A stretch of DNA of 64,000 bases from NCBI GenBank assembly GCA_029916745.1, contig JARXWK010000004.1:61928-125927 (forward strand), written 5' to 3'. The DNA is from Dysgonomonadaceae bacterium PH5-43 (lineage in GTDB: Bacteria; Bacteroidota; Bacteroidia; Bacteroidales; Azobacteroidaceae). Positions 37,301-42,408 of the stretch are shown piece by piece (the stretch's first letter is position 1; every line of letters starts with the position of its first letter). Made by a program: the position numbers and the translations under genes. Under the pieces are notes generated by a model that was not told the origin of the DNA, made no database searches, and worked only from the letters and a program-made list of their open reading frames with translations.

Positions 37301-38437
37301 ATTTGGGTCAAGAGGGTTGGTATATGTTGATGTTCCTCCATAGTCCCAAAATTCATTCCCCCGTTTGTTTGAAGCTATAAGATTACCAGAATCATCTCTC
37401 CTTTCCAAATAATTCCAAATATTATTATTCGTACTAGAAAGTGGATAAGTTGACAGGTAATCGTAACCTAATGTATAATAACCTTGAATAGAGGCTCCAA
37501 GAGCCGTTTCTTTGCAAAATACATTATATAGATATGTATTACTGAAAGGTTCCCCGATTATTCCACCTCGTCCATAACTACCCGCAGAAGCAATGGAAAT
37601 ATCAGACACGCATCGATTCATCGTAAGCGAAGCTTCAAGTTTACCGATTAATCCCCCAATAGCATAATCATTATAATCCTTATATTGTTTTTCATCTCCG
37701 GTATAGAAATAAAAGCTATAGCCGACTAAATGACAATCTTTCATTACAAGACTAACGCCAGTGCCACCTCTTACATGTCCGATCAAACCACCAGCTCGGA
37801 AATAGCCCTCACTGACGTCTATTAAATCTATAGTCCCCACACTGGCCTTACATCTTGAAATACTAACCGTTCCCGAAACGTCAAGCAAACCAATCAGCGC
37901 ACCAGTGCTCACACCTCTAAATTTAAATTTACTAACGGCATTTAAATTAATGTTTTCCAGCATTAGTGTGCCTGTAGAGTGTCCTATCAAACCTGCTGAA
38001 TTATGTCCGGTTTTTATTGTAGTAGCATAAGTAACGCCTAAATTCTTAATCACGGCATTTTCTGTTCTCGCAAATAGTCCAGAATATTCGTAATAATTCC
38101 AGGAAACATTACTAAGCGTAATCGTATAACCAGCTCCATCGAAAGTTCCGGAAAATTTTCTGTCATATCCAATCCGCCAGGTAGAAGTTGTAATATTAGC
38201 ACCAAGCTTCCAATATTTGTTATTGTAATTCCCCGACTGAATATTGGTTTTCATAGATGCCAAATCAGAGGAGCTCCATATTACATAGGGATCCGAAGAA
38301 GTTCCGGAGCCTGTAATCGCTTGCGCATCCTGCCCGAAGAAGGAGAATGCCATTAATAAAACAAGGACACAAAGTCCACGATTCATCGAACGAATTCGAT
38401 GCCGTTTCTTAGTCAAATAACTTGAGAATGTCATCAT
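28358..38437 (-). CDS. Giant secreted multidomain surface protein (3,359 aa) with LamG-like domains and T9SS sorting domain
   Basis: N-terminal signal after a basic start (LCVLVLLMAFSFFGQDAQA). Then a GLUG-type beta-helix (about 90-320, repeated GLIGH/GGLIGK motifs) and fibronectin-III-like modules (about 480-790). A LamG/concanavalin-like domain follows (about 830-1010, DECRLWGRALSIDEIQ), then carboxypeptidase-regulatory or SdrD-B-like modules (about 1060-1300) and a long Thr/Glu-rich region. Near 2200-2600 come two more LamG-like domains (IDELRVWNSALSASVIQ in the second), then Ig-like modules with repeated GGWNWLSV / KGWNWIGY strands. The last 75 residues are a type A T9SS sorting domain (IAIYPNPVATTLNLRHG). 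Probably a surface adhesin or glycan-binding protein. By eye it is richer in G+C than flanking genes. Confidence 0.8.
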   Translation of the reverse strand: MMTFSSYLTKKRHRIRSMNRGLCVLVLLMAFSFFGQDAQAITGSGTSSDPYVIWSSSDLASMKTNIQSGNYNNKYWKLGANITTSTWRIGYDRKFSGTFDGAGYTITLSNVSWNYYEYSGLFARTENAVIKNLGVTYATTIKTGHNSAGLIGHSTGTLMLENINLNAVSKFKFRGVSTGALIGLLDVSGTVSISRCKASVGTIDLIDVSEGYFRAGGLIGHVRGGTGVSLVMKDCHLVGYSFYFYTGDEKQYKDYNDYAIGGLIGKLEASLTMNRCVSDISIASAGSYGRGGIIGEPFSNTYLYNVFCKETALGASIQGYYTLGYDYLSTYPLSSTNNNIWNYLERRDDSGNLIASNKRGNEFWDYGGTSTYTNPLDPNNYVTRVEKGAGIVSVGGIYINGNYSYSSADSRRLVIADAPNLTEHQRVEFVFTPNYQPSKGVTHTTTQQRDTLYLTARVDGKITASVTNIPYPIDLVGTFDQWTKKVTFAWAASNPSKLVGKWYIYKREKESTGAWTRITGESIKSESISQTYTHTLTTTNDDWDKEWEYAVSFVEDAETLPDEPHAINTKYVIVDKTIQIIISSFRAVGEETGIRIYATVPTQLENNTSYSYKIMRSVSGGSFSDITGAMRFDGKGKVEYLDGPITSSCESYTYRMEIEAFGKVFTSIEAVANTTGNTVLKGVKATKGEYSNQVRLEWEVEKISDEADRYKVFRRVANNPIDTWTEIGTVNTSDPNYIFADDKAMPGVYYLYRVTLYQVCGQDMTALESAEDIGFSQSLGIVSGRITYGSGQSVKGVNVSVVRNDLQENESQYQSLKSTGEGNTFYWKPEAAYYNAIVNGNFTYQFWLNPDASITAEVKVAELGNYASLYLAPISGSNRYQIRIKNVAGTSTILTSTTGILPARFSHIALVRNGGKLTCYIMNDEDLSDIQIKTNQANHNVTVTATEGMGIRMGYSFKGNIDECRLWGRALSIDEIQKDYNRILTGAEDKLKAYWTFDESLDGQNGEEGYFFDISRMGTVFNRNHGRHTLISDGNIPTRDQLVLKAITDANGNYQIRGIPFSGEGTSYDIVPFCGVHKFNPTSQLRYVSNNSLVHNSTDFSDVSSFDVSGIVIYDGGNYPVEGCNFEIDGQVVTNPNGTAYTNTSDGSFRISVPIGEHTVRVVKTGHTFLNDGYLTMPEGGYNKNETGRTFYDQTRVKVIGRVVGGLTEYDKPLGFGESVNNTGASTITLTTARQPYDLQSTDKEETFKHNDGQWKKEDGLNDDQTKVKYGKKNVVITISDVTGEFVAWLYPEVYNIGTITAPGYKDDIYNRKEVLDLSMAAVSNDDMLKTSVRTWTDSVLVTRPGMVPYYEHVEKSDTVRYHAEWKTYYQATPTFSAKQREGARTVDYFGELDYVIEDKLMDTEETITLWDETKGYLFGMPVFKQGKKYTFAFEAYEQYKNGEVEYNYPINQGIVNMSNDVALVAPEGIEMNENGRATYTFTAGAPDLTTGKHSLLGTIKIGNASYYWDQGDTPMSVWHLGDKTTGTDFVTSGPDQITAILRDPPGSLSYAYIEKGSTVTTNTSSNISDGMKETMNLTTSFGPKITTFVGLGAGVITTTETKIDLSGGMNMEQTWSSAEETSNTVTFTERFETSDDPLYVGHRGDVFIGNSTNIQYGLTNAISIQKNYLGGNALHSEGAYSIAPAVSLAYGQTFDTRFAYTQVELEEIMIPKWRDNLAKLLLPKGTQVGGNIQTPIYVSNLPHDDVNFGKLNTDKKAFGSKASSADKFHTGPSYTIYFPGAYDMAEFTEDSVMWFNNQINGWIEVLAQNEKEKVEMEKLGNYSFGAGAGIEWSKTIGTSKTTTTTFNWVLNPTIGYVTGADVMGIGMEVNMSMEYIAEGEKSDSEEKEETMTIGFVLKEEGDDDEITVDYGTTSSGTIAFKPLGGRTSCPYEDGYVSKYYRPGQYILAEATMQIEVPVISVNGPDQILNVPSNKTAKFTLDLKNESETGEDVWFQLIVDEETNPYGAELKIDGGVIGNGRMFLVKAGEVLQKTLTVGKGTADAYENIGLILRSECQSDPTTFLPVIADTTFVSVEFTPGCSDVNIKAPSNNWIVNTDTGDVLRIVLDGFERDYPNFAYVKLEYRKTSDVEWTQIMKFYADQKVYDNATGVKTLLSNSDPNITYDWNMKSVDDATYELRATAVCANIDKDGKILTIFSESSSEVATGIKDLTRPEALGQPAPVNGVLTASDEISITFNEDIQTAMLTKNRFKITGLLNASSIADPNTGLNFTGAGYAYTELPISTGSSFSIETWFKRTNNTAGTIFSYGENDNFISLGFDATGHAVVKIGNETQTSIPAINNTSSTWKYIGMSYDRENKKVSVYAYEDGKPDAVSLFVNKAFTNEPPTQGRLYVGNANNLGSGFKGAVAGLHFYSTVHTSVEMSLVKGINKAGTEPNLIGYWKLDEAEGATAMDKARSRHLTLNTDWYIYPKGKSLSFNGTNQYATIPAGEFPFRYFDNFTIEFQFKGASQGAVTLLSVGSTAIIGLDAEHNLILTAGENKQILTTANLLDDNWHQVALSVKRNGMATAIIDGKATASFSSSVFSGDVSGGFYYLGAKYNASNGQTSEYFKGNIDELRVWNSALSASVIQKNKKYKLAGTETGLLSYYPFEVWTKSLDGTYLVTALTSDVMKAARTMGGNSVVDSNVAASVIDAPIVLEIRDNYTYTASNNKIVFNITEELYRIEGVTLEISAEGILDMRGNESQPILWTVYVNKNPLNWLTESVDMVIEEGANHTFKATIQNAGGTSADYYIDGLPSWLSVNAASGTLQPQATKELTFSIAPGINIGNYETAIMLTGTNNVQKLLPVSLKVTGEQPGWSVDPQKYAMSMSLVGLLQIEGAPQEDGDDVLAAFIGDLCVGVTKPIYIASHNAYYLFIDVYGNAIHDDKVLKFKFWDASTGRIYPSIATMQNGSAVTIKFDSDETKYAKMQTPVVFNAKNVIEQQIALLGGWNWLSVNVENSSPDLLAQMKESMSTNAIQIKGQNAYLDANPWAGDLTSVSVKNSYMVAVTNDQTVNMMGTPVNSSKTPIAISKGWNWIGYTPQFSTTVESALAGFTPKEGDQIKAQSGFSVYNVGNGWIGSLTYLKPGKGYMYYSENATGFNFNYPNVIVGLRNSETEAELQETYWNTDYRRFANNMTLTSRVVIKDKEIKSEQVEVAAFVNGECRGNAMLSFQEGLTHDHLGFLMVYGETGDEITFKIYDHETETEYLADNEKIVFKANNRYGTASDPYTILYGETGIDKISIENIAIYPNPVATTLNLRHGFESLDRVEMIDVSGRTILIEENLKERTLDVSNLTPGVYMLRIMNDNEVIVLKFNKK

Positions 38438-38495
38438 AAATATTGTTTTAATTGTTATAAATAATTTATATTAATTTTTTTAACATTAATAATGA

Positions 38496-38503
38496 CAAAG
38501 GTA
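38496..38503 (-). promoter_or_regulatory. -7 promoter element of the giant gene
   Basis: Minus-strand TACCTTTG fits TAnnTTTG, about 58 bp before the start codon. No -33 TTG exists at 19-21 bp; the direct repeats at 38526-38564 occupy that place. Confidence 0.6.
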
Positions 38504-38525
38504 ATTATTGAACAAAAAAACGATC

Positions 38526-38564
38526 TTGCCGATTCAACAAAATAAATTGCCGATTCAACAAAAT
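38526..38564. promoter_or_regulatory. Paired 18-bp direct repeats, probable AraC-type operator
   Basis: TTGCCGATTCAACAAAAT occurs at 38526-38543 and again from 38547, a 21-bp step, i.e. two helical turns on the same DNA face. Tandem direct repeats next to a promoter lacking a -33 box are typical of AraC-class activation. The candidate regulator is encoded immediately upstream (stop at 38596). Confidence 0.7.
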
Positions 38565-38595
38565 TACAAACAAAAGCTATTAAACTTACAAAAAA

Positions 38596-39705
38596 TTAAG
38601 AATTTGCATTTATCCAGTGACTCGGAGAAAGCCCCTCGCGCTTTGAAAACTCCCTCGTGAAATGACTTTGATTAGCATAACCAACCTTTTCGCTTACACC
38701 ACCAATGGAAAGTTTTGGATTACAAGTAAACAATTTTTTTGCTTCTTCTATGCGTAAATCATTTACCCATTCATTAAATGTACGGTTGTAAACTGAGTTA
38801 ATGTGTTTTGAAACGTATGTACGATTAGTCAAAAATTCTCGAGAAAGATGATCGATAGTAATACCCTTTTCCGTAAATCTTTTCTCTTCTATCCAACAAC
38901 TTATTTTTTCTACAATTTCACCTTTGGTAATAGTCTGCTCTTTAACATCAACTAACGTAGTTTCTTCTTCCAACAATGGCTTTATTTCCCCAAACAAAAA
39001 AGCGTAATTGATAAATTGGATACCAAAATAAATATAGAAACACATAAAAAAAATCATAAACAGAATATAATGAAGTATTAAATCGGAAAACGACAAAAGA
39101 AATGCTCCTATACCAATTACAAGAGCTGCAAAAAAAGCAAACTGTATCCAACGTAAACGAACTACTTCTTCTTCTGAAAAATAATTATCGACACGTTGTG
39201 TATAACTCCGATATTCTCTTAGAAAAGTAAACGTATAGCGAACCAACATAGAAAAATAATACAAGAGGTAAATGTAAAAAATCACATTAAAGTATTCTTG
39301 TAAAGGATTGGAATTAAGAGAAATAAACAATAAACTACTAAATAGAGCTATAGGTATAAGTTCTATAATAATTTTCCTCAATGTAACAAAACGCAAATCA
39401 ATAAGACTTATAAGAGTATAAGTAAACAAAAGAGCTTGAAAAACTGCAATAATTAAAGTGTTGACACGACTTAATTTAAGAAATAAATTTTCGTAAGTTG
39501 ATACAATATCGAGACTTGGCAGAGTTGCAAAAAGAATATAAGCTGCTGCCAAAAGAATATAAGCAACTGCCATAATAAGCCTTGCTGTACGGTAGTTATG
39601 CAAAATAGGAGATTCTGGTGTTTTCAAAAATAGAAAACACATTCCAAAAGCAAATATCATTCCTGTGGAAAAATATGTAAGCACAATATGTAATTCACTT
39701 AACAT
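38596..39705 (-). CDS. Membrane-anchored AraC-family transcriptional regulator
   Basis: 369 residues. The N-terminal 235 residues contain six or seven hydrophobic helices (FSTGMIFAFGMCFLF, LIMAVAYILLAAAYILF and others). The C-terminal 110 residues form an AraC double helix-turn-helix: ITIDHLSREFLTNRTYVSKHINSVY, then the second motif ending KVGYANQSHFTREFSKREGL. A membrane sensor joined directly to an AraC DNA-binding domain is a known Bacteroidetes layout. Its gene precedes the giant surface-protein gene on the same strand, with 18-bp direct repeats between them, so it most likely activates that gene in response to an envelope or extracellular signal. Confidence 0.88.
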   Translation of the reverse strand: MLSELHIVLTYFSTGMIFAFGMCFLFLKTPESPILHNYRTARLIMAVAYILLAAAYILFATLPSLDIVSTYENLFLKLSRVNTLIIAVFQALLFTYTLISLIDLRFVTLRKIIIELIPIALFSSLLFISLNSNPLQEYFNVIFYIYLLYYFSMLVRYTFTFLREYRSYTQRVDNYFSEEEVVRLRWIQFAFFAALVIGIGAFLLSFSDLILHYILFMIFFMCFYIYFGIQFINYAFLFGEIKPLLEEETTLVDVKEQTITKGEIVEKISCWIEEKRFTEKGITIDHLSREFLTNRTYVSKHINSVYNRTFNEWVNDLRIEEAKKLFTCNPKLSIGGVSEKVGYANQSHFTREFSKREGLSPSHWINANS

Positions 39706-39744
39706 AAAATATGAGAGAATCTCTATTACTTAAATATCGTTTAA

Positions 39745-39752
39745 CAAAGATA
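39745..39752 (-). promoter_or_regulatory. -7 promoter element of the AraC-type regulator
   Basis: Minus-strand TATCTTTG fits TAnnTTTG, 40-47 bases before the start. The nearest TTTG upstream is only 16 bp away, short of consensus. Confidence 0.45.
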
Positions 39753-39830
39753 TAAACTTTTCTTAAAACAAATCCTTGCTGTATAGTAAAAACTTAAATT
39801 TATAAAGAAACTGTTCGGTAAATCATTGTA

Positions 39831-39900
39831 AAGGCGGGGCGGTTCAACTAAGAGATATGGGGCGGTTACACAAAGAGCGACACCGGGTATCTACTAAGAC
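39831..39900. repeat. Second, three-unit copy of the 23-bp tandem repeat
   Basis: Cores at 39845 (CAACTAAGAG), 39868 (ACACAAAGAG) and 39891 (CTACTAAGAC) are again exactly 23 bp apart, with the same GGCGG/GGGTAT-type linkers as the array at 12881-13097. It lies between the AraC gene's upstream region and the gene-poor stretch. Confidence 0.85.
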
Positions 39901-39916
39901 AGATAAGAAACACTAA

Positions 39917-39954
39917 CTATTTGTAAATCTATAAAAACAAAAATCCCTGTAAAC
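39917..39954. repeat. Left copy of a 38-bp imperfect direct repeat (partner 41038-41075)
   Basis: About 32 of 38 positions match the copy at 41038-41075, including ATAAAAACAAAAATCCC followed by GTAAAC. This copy lacks the second arm of the terminator hairpin present on the right. The two bracket 1.1 kb with no coding gene. Confidence 0.65.
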
Positions 39955-39971
39955 CTATTGATGTAATTATT

Positions 39972-40020
39972 GTGCAATCGCCGTGCAATTTGTGCAATCA
40001 TTGTGCAATTATTGTGCAAT
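39972..40020. repeat. Five GTGCAAT motifs at about 11-bp spacing
   Basis: GTGCAAT starts at 39972, 39983, 39992, 40003 and 40014 (steps 11, 9, 11, 11), nearly in phase with the DNA helix. This resembles iteron or multi-site protein-binding arrays. No replication gene is adjacent. Confidence 0.75.
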
Positions 40021-40217
40021 CAACTCATAGAAACTTCCTGCCCCTTGACCCAGTGCGGATCACCGACAAAACTTGAGGGATTTTAATTGATAATTTTAAG
40101 TAAATACACTAACATACAGGTAAACCATAATTATCAACAAAGCATAAAACGAATCAACCGACTTTACAATTAAGCCGAAGAACAGTCAACTAAAACATTA
40201 ACAGCAACAAACAAGTA

Positions 40218-40370
40218 GTTTCACCAGTATGAAACAAAGTGTTTCTCCTATATGAAACAAGTAGTTTCATTAGTATGAAACGGGTAGTTTAAATGTAAGA
40301 AACAAATTCTTTCAATGTGTGAAAGAATACGTTTCAATTATATGAAATAATCCGTTTCAATGTAGAAAAT
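40218..40370. repeat. Array of seven dyads with 22-23 bp period
   Basis: Units begin at 40218, 40241, 40264, 40287, 40309, 40331 and 40354 (steps 23, 23, 23, 22, 22, 23). The clear units read GTTTCA-6 nt-TGAAAC, an inverted repeat; the array decays towards its right end. The sequence is unrelated to the CTACTAAGAG family, but the period is almost the same. Confidence 0.8.
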
Positions 40371-40415
40371 GCCTGTATCATATAAGCATATATATATTAT
40401 ATTTTGTATATTATT

Positions 40416-40470
40416 TTATATATAAAAATATAAACACTCCTAACCTATTTAAGTTTCTCAACTATTATCT
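40416..40470 (+). other. Diverged copy of the candidate sRNA 5' region
   Basis: This 55-base segment aligns with 40867-40920: it shares TTATATATAAA, ATATAAA, TCCTAACC, ATTT and ACTATTATC in order. A degenerate promoter box (TATATTTTG) precedes it at a similar distance. No clean terminator follows, so it may be a decayed duplicate. Confidence 0.55.
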
Positions 40471-40827
40471 TAATACACCTTCGCAAGAAAGGGCATTTTT
40501 GATTTTATCATAACATTATAGATGTATGTGTGATTTATAATGAATATATATTTTATTACTCTTTCATCACTTGAATTAAAAATGATTTTATTACTTTTTT
40601 AATATACTTTGAATTGCACATTAAATGCACTTAACAGAAATTTCAAATCAAAATGTAATTTATTCAAATCTAATAATACACAACTATAAACAAAATATTA
40701 TTGTATTATATTATACACCAGCACATTAAGAGGTAAAAAACAAAACTAAAGTCTTGAAATTCTAAAAAAAACATATATAAAACCCGAAATACATTCAAGA
40801 ATTTTAGAAATATTTTCAATAAAACAC

Positions 40828-40858
40828 TTGCCAAGCATAAATATATGTGTTACTTTTG
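40828..40858 (+). promoter_or_regulatory. Consensus promoter of the candidate sRNA
   Basis: TTG at 40828-40830 and TACTTTTG at 40851-40858 with a 20-bp spacer match the Bacteroidetes promoter exactly. No coding gene follows on this strand. Confidence 0.75.
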
Positions 40859-40865
40859 CATTGTC

Positions 40866-40958
40866 TTTATATATAAAGATATAAAGATCCTAACCCATTT
40901 TACATACCTTAACTATTATCCAAGGGCGTGTCGATACTAAAAGACACTCCCTTTTTTT
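40866..40958 (+). ncRNA. Candidate small RNA of about 90 nt
   Basis: Starts just after a consensus promoter and ends in a terminator: stem AAGGG.GTGTC / GACAC.CCCTT (40922-40932 with 40943-40953) followed by seven T. The 5' half is AU-rich and contains TCCTAACC and AACTATTATC, both kept in the diverged copy at 40416-40470. No start codon with a plausible frame is seen. Function unknown. Confidence 0.6.
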
Positions 40959-41037
40959 ATTTGTCAGATAGCCGACTGCGTGAGTAATATAAAATTTAAG
41001 GGGCAGCGTATTTCCCTGGCAAACAGGAAAATAATAG

Positions 41038-41075
41038 CTATCTACAAATTCATAAAAACAAAAATCCCCGTAAAC
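41038..41075. repeat. Right copy of the 38-bp imperfect direct repeat
   Basis: Partner of 39917-39954. Its right end is the first arm of the terminator hairpin at 41061-41095. Confidence 0.65.
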
Positions 41076-41095
41076 TATTTGTTTACAGGGATTTT
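41061..41095. terminator. Terminator downstream of the defence operon
   Basis: 15-bp near-perfect stem AAAATCCCCGTAAAC / GTTTACAGGGATTTT with a 5-nt loop. The minus strand continues into TGTTTTTA, fitting termination of the leftward operon whose last stop is at 41293. Confidence 0.75.
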
Positions 41096-41108
41096 CTATT
41101 GATTATTC

Positions 41109-41213
41109 CTAATCGTCTATTACTTCACTTCTTCGAAAGAAATGATATATGAATATCAGTCCGTTATGTCCCCATGGTACAAATGCGGTACTGATAATGC
41201 ATATGCAAAACAT
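41109..41213 (-). CDS. Possible 34-residue hydrophobic peptide
   Basis: Short frame MFCICIISTAFVPWGHNG... ending in Asp-Asp, with a hydrophobic first half and a basic patch. It lies after the last gene of the defence operon and before the terminator. There is no clear ribosome binding site and no known family, so it may be chance or the tail of a decayed gene. A 13-bp tandem duplication (TTTTCTGACCACC, 41257-41282) lies between it and the next gene. Confidence 0.2.
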   Translation of the reverse strand: MFCICIISTAFVPWGHNGLIFIYHFFRRSEVIDD

Positions 41214-41292
41214 CGGTTACATTGTCGTTTGTGATCCATTTTAGAGAGTTTGTTCGTTTTCTGACCACCTTTTCTGACCACCTCCATTTTGA

Positions 41293-41712
41293 TTATCGAC
41301 CTGCTTCAATAGTTGCATCAGGATATTCACGACAATCACGCAACACCGATTTACAGAAATCTACAAAGATATCATAATCTCCCCAGCCATTAGGAGGGTT
41401 GAAAGCTTTATATTTCTTCGGATTAGCCATTAGTTCTTTAATCCCTTTTTCGAGTGGCGCAATCATTTGAGAAGCTGTAGTAATCCCAATTTCCTCCGGT
41501 CTCCATAAAACTTCATACAATCCGACTGCCTTAGCCATATTATTGAGATTATGGGTAACACTGAGATTGGATAGCGTTGCCTCCTTATAATCATCTTCGA
41601 GTTGCTCCAATTCTTCCTTTATAGCTTGCAACTTCGCGTAAGTGGCATCTATATCCGCTCTGCTTTTTTGAATATCAAAGTCGTTCTTGAAAAAGTATAT
41701 GTCTAAGCTCAT
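41293..41712 (-). CDS. Small phage/prophage-type conserved protein, last gene of the defence operon
   Basis: 139 residues. Begins MSLDIYFFKN, has a short coiled coil (about 20-45, LQAIKEELEQLEDDY), then VTHNLNNMAKAVGLYEVLWRPEE and FNPPNGWGDYDIFVDFCKS, ending YPDATIEAGR. I recognise the HNL-MA-G-Y-LWRPEE and NGWG-Y motifs from small uncharacterised proteins of phages, prophages and mobile elements; their function is not known to me. It starts 6 bp after the PP2C stop and is cotranscribed with the defence genes. It could be an accessory, an inhibitor captured from phage, or a sensor target. Confidence 0.75.
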   Translation of the reverse strand: MSLDIYFFKNDFDIQKSRADIDATYAKLQAIKEELEQLEDDYKEATLSNLSVTHNLNNMAKAVGLYEVLWRPEEIGITTASQMIAPLEKGIKELMANPKKYKAFNPPNGWGDYDIFVDFCKSVLRDCREYPDATIEAGR

Positions 41713-41718
41713 ATGTTT

Positions 41719-42405
41719 TCAATTGATTATAATTATTGAATAGTTATCATTCATCTTACTTTCGACTGAAGCCAGATGTGATAATAAATCCTCCTTATCC
41801 ATTTTTAGAATGGCATCGAGGTTGATTTGTTTATACAGTCCATCAGAACAAAGGATTAGTTTATCTTTTGGAGAGTATTGCAACATTTCTATTTGAGGAG
41901 GATTCTCCATGGTTTCACCTGTTAAAGAGCGAGTGACAATCGAATCATATTTCCGAATTTCACTTGTTGTCAGTTTTCGACTTGAACGAAGTTCATTTAT
42001 TAAAGAATGATCTTCGCTTTGAAATAGCAAGTAATTGTGCTCATTGTATTGGTAGACTCGGGAATCTCCCATCCAAAAAGCAATTACTCTATCTTTCAGA
42101 ATCAAAACAGCTGCAAAGGTTGCCCCTATTTTTGAAGATAGTTTTGTTCCTTCTTCTCGTAACCTTTGGTTAGCTCTCTCACATGCACCAATTATGGATT
42201 CTCCTACTATGGCAGAAAAATCCATTTGGCGAATTTGGCTAAATAAGGTTTCGACCACAATCTTCGCTGCCTTTTCTCCATAATTATATCCTCCCATCCC
42301 ATCTGCAACGACATGAAAAGATATATCTGGACTTAACTGCTCTGATAGCAGACAGTCTTCATTTTTAGAACGTATCCCTTTATTAGTATAGGAAATGGTA
42401 TTCAT
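41719..42405 (-). CDS. PP2C-family protein phosphatase
   Basis: 228 residues, a compact PPM/PP2C phosphatase. Metal-binding and catalytic motifs in order: RSKNEDCLL (Asp of motif 1), VVADGMGGYNYGEKAA, GATFAAVLI, FWMGDSRVYQY, QSEDHSLINEL, LILCSDGLYKQI and the final NDNYSIIII carrying the metal-binding Asp-Asn. All expected acidic residues appear present, so it should be an active Mn/Mg-dependent Ser/Thr phosphatase. It follows the large ATPase gene by 3 bp. With a Ser/Thr kinase in the same operon, reversible phosphorylation of a defence component is the natural reading. Confidence 0.92.
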   Translation of the reverse strand: MNTISYTNKGIRSKNEDCLLSEQLSPDISFHVVADGMGGYNYGEKAAKIVVETLFSQIRQMDFSAIVGESIIGACERANQRLREEGTKLSSKIGATFAAVLILKDRVIAFWMGDSRVYQYNEHNYLLFQSEDHSLINELRSSRKLTTSEIRKYDSIVTRSLTGETMENPPQIEMLQYSPKDKLILCSDGLYKQINLDAILKMDKEDLLSHLASVESKMNDNYSIIIIN

Positions 42406-42408
42406 CGT

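Noticed and set aside
39905..41060. Hidden protein-coding gene in the gene-poor stretch
   Set aside because: All frames are short and broken by stops; the content is repeats, a promoter-terminator pair and AT-rich DNA.
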